Source: Synanceia verrucosa
Taxonomy: Eukaryota > Chordata > Actinopteri > Perciformes > Synanceiidae
Assembly: GCA_029721515.1 (NCBI GenBank)
Contig: CM056559.1
Span: forward strand, 16,702,501-16,766,500
DNA: 64,000 nt
Direction: 5' to 3'
Shown here: positions 24,901 to 36,900 of the stretch, in pieces
How positions within the stretch are numbered: the stretch's first letter is position 1
Layout of the letters: every line of letters begins with the position of its first letter
Position numbers and translations under genes: made by a program
The notes under the pieces: model-generated
What the model was told of the DNA's origin: nothing
What the model saw: only the letters and a program-made list of their open reading frames with translations
The model's database searches: none

Positions 24901-27900
24901 ATCTCTAGGAATATGAGTATTAATATGACTAGGAGGAGTGGATTCATTCAGGCTGACATAATCATCCTGACACAACCAGGTTTCAGTAAGACAAAATAAA
25001 TCAACCTGGTTATCAGATATTAATTCATTTACTAGTAGAGCTTTAGATGATAATGACCTGATATTTAAAAGTCCACATTTAATTCTCCTGTCCTGATGAA
25101 CTATTTCAGCAGTGGATTTAATTTTTATTAAGTTATTTTGTTCAACTCCTTTTGATTACTATGGATTTAACTGATTTTAGTGGTCGTGGGACAGACACCG
25201 TTTCTATGGGGTTCTGGGTGGGTGACTGCTCTAATGGAAGCACAGAGAAGTGTGTTAAACTACAACTCTGTCTCCTGGTCTCAACCCTGGGTTGTCATGG
25301 GTTAGGTTGACTAATAAACTTGGCCATGTTTCTAGAAATGAGAGCTGCTCCTTCCAAAGTAGGATGGATGCAGTCTCTCCTCATCAGACCAGGTTTTCCC
25401 CAGAAACTGCTCCAATTATCGATGAAGCCCACATCATTAACTGGACACCACCTCGACAGCCAGCGGTGGAAGGATGACATGCGACTAAACATGTCATCAG
25501 AGGCCAAGCTAGGGAGGGGACCAGAGAAAACTACGGAGTCCGACATTGTTTTAGCGTAAGCACACACCGATTCCACATTAATTTTTGTGACCTCCGATTG
25601 GCGTAACCGGGTGTCATTACCGCCAGCGTGAATAACAATAGTCCCATATTTACGCTTATCCTTAGCCAGCAGTTTCAAATAGGATTCAACGTCGCCCGCT
25701 CTGGCCCCCGCAATGCATTTGACTATGGTTGCCGGTGTCGCTAATTTCACGTTTCGAAGAATAGAGCTGCCAATAACCAGGGTTGGCTTCTCAGCGGGTG
25801 TGTCGCTGAGTGGGGAAAACTTGTTAGAAACGTGAAGGGGTCGGTGGTGAGCCGTGGGCTGTTTAAAACTACGCTTCCTTCGGACAGTCACCCACTCTCC
25901 CGGCTGCTCGGGAGTTGCCGGGGGACGGCTAGCAGGAGCTACGCTAGGTCGGCTCGCACCGGCTAGGGGCTGGCTAGCTACGGAAGCATAACTAGGACTT
26001 TGGATGGTGCGGAGCCGGGCTTCTAACTCGCTAAGCCTCGCCTCCAAAACCACGAACATGCTACACTTGTTACACGTACCATTATCACTAAAGGAGGCAG
26101 AAGAATAACTGAGCATGAGACACACTGAGCAAGAGAAAGCAGGAGAAGGAAGAGGAGAAGCCATGGCTATACGCTAAGATAGCTGCTAAGCTAGGCTATG
26201 GAAGCTAGTTGTTAGCCGAAAAAAGCCGCTGGAAAACACCAACGAGTGACAGGGAAAGTCTAGGGAAGTTTTAGAGTGCTTGATAGGATTAGTACACTAC
26301 AAATGTACGGCGGGACGTTAACCACTGTGGATTAAGACAGTAACAAAACTATTTTTGTGGCAGAGCAGCTCAGAGTGCTGTAGAAAACAACAGAGTAGCG
26401 GCTGAGAGCGGAAATGATGCAATACGCTTACCGTATAGGAGGAGGGGTTATGAGGAGATTATAATGTATGACGAAAACACGCTCCTGCGTCGACTAAGGA
26501 AAAACTCCCCCAAAAAAAACCTTTTAACAGGGAAAAAGAAACGGAAGAAACCTCAGGAAGAGCAACAGAGGAGGGATCCCTCTTCCAGGATGGACAGACG
26601 TGCAATAGATGCCATGTGCACAGAATAACAACAATGAAAACACATTAACACTAACATACAAAATTGTATGGAAATGTCCAAATCAATATAACAACAGCTA
26701 ATATACAGTGTGTATATATAGAATTATATGAGAGTGTCCAAGGGGATGAAGAGCATCATCAAGCTATCAGCAAAGGATGAGAAGCATGTCGTCCTCTCCA
26801 CCACGCCAACCAGAAGAAGCCTGGGCAGCACATCTTCCACTCCACCACACCAAACAGGAGAAACCTCCGCAGGATGACCTCATCACCACCACGTCACTCA
26901 GAACCAGAAGATGAAGCCTGACTGGTCTGCACAACCACTACTCCACCAGGTAGACTGGATCCATGGATACCTGTGAGATGAGAACGCACAGGGACTACGA
27001 GGCACAAAAATAATCAGCAGCATGTGTTAAAGGGAGGAAGAGTAAACACATCCTCTTCTCCACTACCCTAAAAGATACAACCTGAGCAGCATCGCCTCTT
27101 CTCCATCTCACCACCATCAGGACAGACGAAGCCTGGATGACACCACCTCCTTCTCAACAAGTAGCCTCAGCTCACGGACACCTGGGAGCTGGGAGCACAG
27201 GGGCTCCGGGGAAGAAGGTGAGTTAGTAAAATGACTTAATGGAGGCATCGAAATGAAGAAGAAGAGAAGCTCAGTGTGTCAGAGGAAGTCCCCGGCAGTC
27301 TAGACCTATAGCAGCATAACTAAGGATTGATCCAAGGCAGCCTGAGTCAACCTTGGATCAGTCCTAACTATAAGCACTATCAAAAAGGAAAGTCTTAAGC
27401 CTACTCTTGAATAAGGGGATGGTGTCTGCCTCCCGGACTGAAAGAGGGAGTTGGTTCCACAGAAGAGGAGCTTGATAACTGAAAGCTCTAGCTCCCATTC
27501 TACTTTTATAAACCCTAGGACCCTCCAGTGCACCACCTTCCTGCATGTTGCGGGAGACAAAGCCATAAAAGTGAGTAACACATTTGTTTTCGTGGATGGA
27601 GAGAAGGACAAGATTTCTGTCTTGAAACAAAAGTTCAAAGAGTACTTTGAGCCTCGGAAGAACCTGGCATACATAAGGCACATGTTTTTCACCCGTGCAC
27701 AAGGTCTGTCAGAAACAATAGATACCTATGTCACCGACCTGACAAATAAAGCAAAAGACTGTGAATTTGGCGACCTATGCAACTCATTGACTCAGTGCAG
27801 AGGGACTGAAGCCTGATGATGAGAAGATAAGAGCCATTGTTCAAATACCCCCACCAGCTGACAAGCCTGCATTAATGAGGTTCATGGGAATGGTTCAATA

Positions 27901-30900
27901 TCTGGCCAAATTCATTCCTAATCTGTCTGAAATATCTGCCCCTCTAAGGACACTGTTGCAAAGATGGCACTGGGAGGAGCATCAACAAGCAAGCTTTGAA
28001 GCACTGAAGCAGCTGATCACAAGAGCTCCAACTCTAAAATACTATGATGTCAACAAGGCTGTGACACTGTCTGTGGACACAAGCTCGGAGGGCATCGGGG
28101 CTGTCATACTACAGGACGAACGACCTGTGGCATATGGCTCAAGGGCACTCACAGATTGTCAACGAAGGTAAGCTGAAATTGAAAAAGAACTCCTAGCCAT
28201 AGTATAGGGCTGTGAGAAATTTCATCAGTATCTCTTTGGCAGAGATATCCTGGTAGAAAGCGATCACAAGCCACTGGAAAGCATTTTCAAGAAGCCACTG
28301 CATAAGGCTCCTATGAGACTGCAAAGAATGCTGCTCCGGCTTCAAAAGTACAACATCGCAGTGTCATACAAGCCAGGAAAGGAGCTTCACATTGCAGATG
28401 CCTTGAGTCATGCTTATCTACGTGAGCAGAAAGAGGATCTTCTAGAAGAAGACCTACAGGTGAACTGGATAACACCACAGTTGCCTATATCAGATGAAAA
28501 ACAGGAGGTGTTCAGAAATGCAACTGCACAGGACCCAGTACTGCAGGAGCTAAAGAACATGACAATGCGTGGGTGGCCGAAAGACAGGTCAGCTGTGTCA
28601 AGCAGTGTGCAACCGTTCTGGACATTCAGAGAGGAGATCAGTTTTGCCTCAGGTCTGTTATTCAAAGCAGATAAACTTATTGTGCCACTGCAGCTGAGAC
28701 CAGAGATGCTTGAAAAGATACATGAGGCATATTTGGGTGTGGTCAAATGTAAAGAAAGAGCCAGGAATGTGCTTTATTGGCCAGGCATGTCTGCCCAAAT
28801 TGAGCAAGTTGTTGCACAGTGTGCTGTCTACAATGAGCACAGGAGGAACAATCAAAAGGAGCCACTGATTCCCCATCCACTGCCGAATAGACCGTGGGAG
28901 AAGGTTGGCACCGACATGTTCCACAGCAATGGCTCTGAGTATCTGCTATGTGTTGACTACTTCTCAAAATACCCAGAAATAATGAGGCTAAGCGACACGA
29001 CCAGTAAGGGCGTTATAACTGCTATAAAGTCCATATTTGCCCGGCACAGAATTGCCAATATTTTGGTCAGTGACAATGCCCCCCAGTATGCCAGTGCAGA
29101 ATTCAGGAGCTTTGCAGAGAGCTGGGAGTTCAGTCATGTCACCTCAAGTCCACACTATGCGCAATCAAATGGACTTGCTGTAAAAGCTGTGCAAACTGTT
29201 AAAAGGATGCTCAAAAAGTCTGGTGACCCTTACATAGCGCTGCTCGAGTACAGAAATACACCACTGGAAGGTGTGGGCCTGTCGCCTGCCCAGATGCTGA
29301 TGGGGTGGCGGTTAAGGACAAAACTGCCAGCGTCTTCCTCTTTGCTTACCCCTGAAGGTGCCAACAGGGTTCACGACAAGCTGAAAGAAAAGCAAGCAAA
29401 ACAGAAAAGCTACTATGATTGTCATGTAATTGTGGACTACATGTTGGGGAAAATGTGAGGATGCAGTCAGGAAACATTTGGAAGCCAGCTGTGGTGCTGA
29501 GTGAGCAGCACAGCCACGTTCCTATGTGGTACACACGCCTGAAGGCAGGTTGTTCAGAAGGAACAGGAGACATCTCAGGGAGACTGCCGAGAGAGAGTTT
29601 CCATGGTCTTCAGATGAGTGTGATGCGAATGTGGATATGGACTGTGACAACCCGAGCTTTAATACTCAGGACAATTCACAAGCACAGACCTCGGCACAAA
29701 CTCCACAAGAAAGCGCACGCTCTCCACAAAGGAGCAATAACACTGATGACTCTATCGTGCAGCCCTATCGCACTAAATCAGGAAGACTGGTCAAGAATCC
29801 AGCAAGGTTCAGGGAGTAGGGATGTTATTGGCACTCTGCTATTTTATGTTCTGTTGCACTGACTTTGGTTACTTCAGTACGTTTTCTTGAGTATTGCACC
29901 GTTGTACTTTATGTGTGGACTTTGTACTGTACCTACTTTGTACTTGAGTTACTAGTAGTTTTTTTAAGACCTGCTACCTCACTGTTTGTTCTTGATAGTG
30001 ATGTTTGTTCTTTATGCTGGAAAAAAAAAAAAAAAACTTAAGAGGGAGGATGTAATGTATTGAGCTACTTGGCTACCTTTACTCTGAAGGGGAGTCGGAA
30101 GTGAAGGTCAGGTGATCTACCGGGAATGGGGCAGACGAGGGGGATGTCCGCCAGGTGAAGGAACTCACTAAATGATTGACTCGATACTCTGAATCTGGTC
30201 CTCTTGTCAAGTTATTTTACAACATTAGACAGACGTGACAGAACTGACGGTGGCCAGTGGAGGAGGACAGTGGAGAGCAGGAGTGGCTGCAGCGCAGTGG
30301 TGGCGGTAGCAGCAGGACCGGGAGCAGGAGCAGGAGAGACCGTGGAGACAGCAGAGGTTGCGAAGGCACGAGACGGCCTGCCTCGTTTAGAGAATGAGGG
30401 AAGCCGACGTGGAGACAAGTCTGCCATTTTTAGAGCGATGAGTCGGTCTTCCTTGTTCTTTTGTGGCCGCGCTGGCTCACTACGGACGTAGCACTCTCTT
30501 CTGGAGGACTGGAGAAGCCGCCACGGAATCACTGGAATCGATGAGGCTTGCTGGCTCCTGAAGCTGAGACAGCTAGACGCTTCGGGCCCTTAGATATTAA
30601 AATAGAGGCTGATACTCCAGTTGCAATGAGGCAAGCGCTCCTGCACTGGGGTGAGGGAGACTGTGCTTCCTCCAGAATGAGCTCGCTGCTTGGATTAAAG
30701 TCTCGAGAGGATCATCCGTGTCACGATCTGACATGATCGGGCAGCGAGGAGGAGCAGGATGCAGCAGAAGAGAGGATATGGGAACGCCATGCAAGCATGA
30801 GCAAAACACGAGTTTCAGCTGGCTGACAGCAAGAAGACAGCAGAGAGAGAGAACACTTTTAAATTTCATAGCTAATGACTGATTGGTGGAAGAGAAAGGA

Positions 30901-33900
30901 GGATGGCTGACTGTGATTCGATGCTTAGGTGACAAGGGCGGAGCGAGAGGATAGTGGGAGAACTGGGAAGAGGCTTGGATGTGAGCTTAGAGAGATAGTC
31001 TTCCTGTCTGAATTTTCGCTTAGCTCCATTTCTCTTTAAATGTACTGCGGCCTCTCAGATATTTTGTACAATCAGCACTTTGTGGGAAAAGCAGTCACAT
31101 GTGCATGTCTACATGTCTGAACCTCTCTGCCTCTCTGTCTGTGTGGTTCAGGAGGAAACTACCGTGGTGTATTTGCACTGGGTCTGGTTCAGGGCGAATG
31201 GAAGATGTATGTGAAGGGGCTGCTGGACAGGGAGGAACGCAACCTATACATCATCAATGTCACCGCTAGCGACGGACTCTTTGTTTCTCAGGCAATGGTG
31301 GAGGTGTCAGTTACAGACACCAACGACAACAGCCCCATCTGTGACCAGGTGAGGAATGAAATTACGTTTTAAGTAACAGATGCACCCACAGTGACGGCTA
31401 AAGATGGCAAATTGTGGTTAGTTTTGGATGCCTATTTATTTGACTTTACTAACTTTAGACAAAACCAATGTAGAAGCAACAACTCTTTATAGTGTCCTTT
31501 ATAATGTCCTTCTTTATTTCTGTGCTGTGTGCATCTGCAGGCTGTGTACACTGCCTCCGTTCCAGAAAACCTTCCAGTCAACAGTGTGCTGCTCAGGGTC
31601 AGAGCTAAAGATGCAGATGCGGGCATCAGTGCCTGGATCCAGTACTCCTTACATGGCCCTGGATCCCAGGATTTCAGCATGGACCCAGACACTGGTATGC
31701 ATGCAGTTTGGCTTTGAAAACACACCCATGTATCTTGGAACAATACTTATTCATGATTCATTCCTTTCAATGTTTCACCTGTCCAGGTGAGGTCAAGTCA
31801 TCTGTGGTTCTTGACCATGAGATAACACCCTACTACCAGCTCACTGCCCAGGCAACTGATGGTGGTGGACGATGGTGCCGTACTGAGGTGCAGCTGGCAG
31901 TAACTGATGTGAATGACAACCCACCCATCTTCACCCAGTCACAGTACACTGCCAGTGTGTATGAAGACACCGCCCCCAAAGCCATGCTCACCCGCATCCA
32001 GGCCATAGACCCTGATGAAGGTGTGTACTAGTATAACTGCTACTTCTACTCGGTGTTACCACTGTAGCAAGAAGTGCTTTAAATGTTTCTGAGCTGTCAT
32101 GCATAAGTCACCTTTCATACTTAAATTCAAGCTGCATTTATTCCAAAGAACAACCACCAAGTGAAGATGATAAAGAAAGAAAGACACAAAGAGACCAGAC
32201 GAGCAGAAAGAAGTGCTCACAAATATATATAAAATATAGGAAAAGTGATCAGAAATATAAAAAAATGCAACACAAACACAAATATATTTTGCTCATCAAA
32301 AAGTTTAATACATTAAAAATCGATTCCATATATTATACATTACACTATATATTATATTATATATATATTACACTATAATACTATATTTACTCAATTCATT
32401 TTTTTTTCTTTTTTTGTCTGCATTGGTTGTCATTGTTAAACACCACAAAAAAGGTGTCAACCTTTGATGAGATTATGCATATTTTAGTCTTGCAGCAAAG
32501 TCTGTTAATATTTAGTGCATGTGGTGACCATCACCTGGCCTCCCTGGAAACTAAACTATCAATCTTTATTGGAATTTATTTCCTATTATAAGCCAGAGAG
32601 GGAAGCGCTACACCTCGGTGACATGAGGGGAAAACAAATGACAGACTGGAAAACAAGACAAAACAAACAAGAAAAAATGAGGGGAGGAGGGTACAGGCAA
32701 GCTGTGCTATTAAAATGAAAGAGTGTAAGCTGCTGTGTCATTCCTTCATCCCAATACCCTACGGTATTGAACACCAGAGTTGTGGAAGTCCTGATAGAAT
32801 AGAGTAGGCCGCTGGCGAACACGAGTGAGAGAGTTAAGTGTAGAAGGCATGAGTTTCGTGACAAGCTCATTCTGGTAGTTCACATCAGTACTCAACAATG
32901 TGACTCAAAAGGAGCTGGTAAGATCTGGATAAAACATGCATGTGTAAAGAACACCGAAGCCCAGGGCCCCTACCATGACCCCACATGGCCAGACCAGCCG
33001 GGTGCCCCCCACGACCTAGGGAAGTGGGAGCACTCATGAGGCCAAACCCAGAGACCCACCAGGGCCACCAAGAAATGAGGCAGAGACCACCACCCCCGAG
33101 ATGGCCAGGACAGGCCCAAGGGGGGCCAGGGGCACGAGGGCCTACTCTGTGAGTGTGAATGGTCGTCTGTCTCTATGTGCCCTGCGATGAGGTGGCGACT
33201 TGTCCAGGGTGTACCCTGCCTTCCGCCCTAAGACAGCTGGGATAGGCTCCAGCCCCCCCGCGACCCTATGAGAATAAGCGGTAGATAATGGATGGATGGA
33301 TCCTCGAGATATCCCCTGTACAGGAGGTATCATCCGGCTCTCCATTTGAAGGTTCTGAACTATTAGGCCTAATGATATTACTCAAATTATAATAACTGAG
33401 AATTATTTAAGTTTGTGTCGAGGAGACTTGCCTAGCCTCTCACTGCCTTCATCTTGACGTCTACTCTGTTTCCTCTGGTAAAGCACCAAGCTGTGTAGCC
33501 GAGCCGGTGAGATGGAGAGAGCGGGAGCCGCACCGGATGGTGTCCTGTAAAACTCCTCAGCACAGCACCCCAGGGGAGAACAGCAGACCCATAGTCCGTG
33601 CTTCCCAAGATGCACCCCAGCCCCCAACCAAAAACCGAGTAGGACAGCAATCAGCGACCACCCTGACCGCCGACCAACTCACCGACCATCCCAATGAACA
33701 ATCGACCAGTCCATGACCACCAGACAATCAGAACCACAAAGTGCACACCCGCCCAGCTGCCCCCCAAACCCAGCCAGAATTTTTTCTCAATTCAACATAG
33801 CACACTCACTGTCATTGGCAGCCTTGTTTGTCAGAAGCAAGTCCAGTCCAGAAGCAAGTCAAGTACAAGTCCACTAGCTCCGTCCTTCCCTCCCACACCT

Positions 33901-36900
33901 CCCACTGATTGTCTGTGCAGCCGTGCAATGCATTCTGGTAGTCGTTTGAGAGAGTGTCACTTTTCTCCTCATTTAAATAAAGTTGAGTTGTAGGGAAGAC
34001 AACTATAAATAAATCAGTGACTCGCCAGCTCTAGAAACTTATTTTTGTGATATAGAAAAAATTCCAAATGAGCATCATGTTGTTGTCCACCCCCCTTGTT
34101 GTACCTGACACTCCTTTCTTGGCTTTGCCGCAGGCCTAGGCCGTATGGTGGTCTACTCCTTGGCTGACTCTGCAGGAGGTTTCTTCTCTATTGATAAGTC
34201 CTCAGGCATCGTGATCCTAGAACGCATTCTTGACCGCGAGCTCCAGTCAGCTTATATAATAATAGTCCATGCGTCTGACCAGGGATCACCGCTGCCACTC
34301 TCTTCATTGGTCAATGTCACTATAACTGTGCTGGACATCAATGACAACCCGCCTGTGTTTGAACGCCGTGATCAGCTAGCGACAGTGCCCGAGGATGTGG
34401 GAGTGGGCACCGAGATCCTGAGAGTTTATGCAGCCAGCAAGGACATCGGGACCAATGCTGAGATCACTTATAGTATTCGATCAGGCAACGAGCACGGAAA
34501 GTTCCACATCCACCCACTGACTGGTGAGTGTGCTAACGTGTCTTATTCATCTCTCATTTTATTATTTATTAACCGGCTCCTTCATCTAGCTACTAGCAGC
34601 TAGTGGCTGTGTTTTCATTTTCACAGTTGTGTTCTCTGTTTTGATTTAATTTCTGCTCTCGTTCACTTCAGGTGCCATTTTAGTTGCCCAGCCTCTGGAC
34701 TATGAGAGCTGTAGGGACTATTTTCTGACAGTGGAGGCTCGTGATGGCGGCATGCCACCACTGAGTGCCATCACGACAGTGAATATAAACCTGACAGACA
34801 TCAATGACAACGCGCCCATGTTTAGCCGTGACCTGTACACTGCTGTGGTGTCAGAGGATGCTACCAGTGGAGAGTCTGTGGTCCAGGTAGGCTCCAGTCC
34901 CAGTCAGGCTTTCCCTGAATGCGAGGATAGCAGCGGTTTTCATCTAGAACAAAACATATTTACTCACCATATCTTCATGAATATGACCCGATGGATTTTT
35001 ATGGTTGTGTGATCCCTGAGATATCCCCTGTACAGGAGGTATCATCCAGCTCTCCATTTGAAGGTTCTGAACCATTAGGCCTAATGATATTACTCAAATT
35101 AGAATAACTGAGAATTATTTAAGTTTGTGTCGAGGAGACTTGCCGAGCCTCTCACTGCCTTCATCCTGACGTCTACTCTGTTTCCTCTGGTAAAGCACCA
35201 AGCTGAATAGCCGAGCCCAGTACAGATACCAGCCACACCTGTTCACAGCAGCTTTCCTCTCATGGATCTGTGCACTTGGTAAATGCTAGGAAAATTGACT
35301 AGAGCAACCTATAGGAACCACAATTGATGTTAAGCACACTATACCTTTAAGACCACCCTCCTGAATAAGTGACAAAAGTAATGTCCAGAATTTATAAGAT
35401 AAGATAATCCTTTATTCGTCCCACTGATGGGGAAATTTGCATCGTTACAGCAGCAAAGTGGATAGTGCAACATTACAAGAGGGCATATAAAAAATAGAAA
35501 CAATAGCAACAGTAGAAAAAAACCAAGTAGAGAAAAACTATAGCATCTTATATACAATAAGTGAATAACAGTAAGTGATTAACTAGGCATGTAATACTAT
35601 ATACAACAGAAATGACTAAACTGAGTGGACAAAAATTACTGCAAAGTATAATAATGACATCACACAAGATTATTTATATATTGATTATTATATATACAAT
35701 ATTGTTATATATTTATTATTTAGATATTTATATATTCATATTGCACAAGATTATTTATTTATTGCACATGTCCAAGTATTATTGCAAGTGTGTGGGTTAA
35801 CGGGAACTGAGTGAGGTGTTGTATAGTCTGACAGCAGCAGGCAGGAAGGACCGGCGGTATCTCTCCTTCACACAGCGAGGGTGGAGCAGCCGCTCACTGA
35901 AGGAGCTGCCCAATGCTGCCAGAGTGTCCTGCAAGGGGTGAGAGGTGTTGTCCAACAGAAATGACAGTTTAGCCACCATCCTCCTGTCTCTCACCAACTC
36001 AACTGAGTCCAGGGGACATCCCAGTACAGAGCTGGTCTTCCTCACCAGTCTTTCCAGTCTTGTCCCTGGATGTGAGGCTGCTGGCCCAGTAGACCACTCC
36101 ATAAAAGATGGCTGATGACACCACAGAGTCATAGAAGGTCCTCTGGAGTGACCCCTGTACTCCAAAGGACATCAGTCTCCTGAGTAGGAAGAGTCTGCTC
36201 TGACCCTTCTTAAACAGAACATCTCTATTATCAGTCCAGTCCAGTTTATTGTTTAAGTAAACACCCAGGTACTTATAAGATCTGATGTCCTCGATGTCCG
36301 TTCCCCTAATGTTCACTGGTACGGGTGGAGAGTGTTGTCGCCTGCCGAAATCCACCACCAGCTCCTTGGTTTTACCCGCATTGATCTGGAGGAGGTTCTG
36401 CTGGCACCAGGCCACAAAGGCCGTCGTCCTCGTCCTTGATGAGTCCAACAATTGCAGAGTCGTTAGAGAACTTCTACAGGTGACAGTTTTTAGAGTTGTG
36501 GGTGAAGTCTCTTGTGTAGACTGTGAACAGGAAAGGCGCCAGAACTGTTCCCTGCGGGGCCCCGGTGCTGCAGAGAAGTGTGCTGGACACACAATCCTGT
36601 ATCCTCACATACTGTGGTCGCTCTGTTATGTAGTCCATAATCCAAGTGGTGAGGTGGTGGTCCACCCCAGTACAGTCAAGCTTGTCCCCCAGAAATGTAG
36701 GCTGGATGGTGTTGAATGCACTGGAGAAGTCAAAGAACATGATCCTCACAGTGCTTCCAGCCTTTTCCAGGTTACAGAGGGAGGACTGTAGCAGGTAGAT
36801 GACAGCATCATCCACCCCGATGCCAGGTTGATAGGCGAACTGCAGCGGATCCATAAAGGGGCTCACCAGCGGGCGCAGGTGGCTGAGGACCAGTCTCTCC

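Larger units (their letters stand above)
21207..26490 (-). mobile_element. nearly intact L2-clade LINE
   Basis: The element reads on the minus strand from a 5' leader (about 26490-26165) through ORF1 (26164-25295) and ORF2 (about 25157-22202) to a 3' UTR. It ends at about 21207 in gacttgacttgact-type repeats. The 3' end contains ttgggctatacaaataaag, familiar from many fish L2 copies. ORF1 is intact and ORF2 has a single frameshift near 24115. The two-ORF layout with an esterase ORF1 fits the CR1/L2 group. Confidence 0.88.
27520..30224 (+). mobile_element. deleted Ty3/Gypsy LTR retrotransposon with one LTR
   Basis: In order: a gag piece (27520-27790), a direct join to the end of RT/RNase H (27795-28300), integrase (about 28690-29420), a frameshifted pol tail (to 29819), a purine tract agagggagga at 30041-30050 and an LTR. 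Protease and most of RT are deleted. Stops at 28169 (taa), 28205 (tag) and the pol C terminus confirm it is dead. No 5' LTR was found upstream, where L2 sequence begins abruptly. Confidence 0.85.

Noticed and set aside
25295..26164. An antisense host hydrolase gene in a fat3 intron
   Set aside because: The frame carries a GDSL-type esterase, but it lies just upstream of a LINE endonuclease/RT ORF on the same strand and fits a CR1/L2 ORF1.
27520..30224. Endogenous retrovirus with envelope
   Set aside because: Only gag and pol pieces of Ty3/Gypsy type are present, and no envelope-like frame follows integrase before the LTR.
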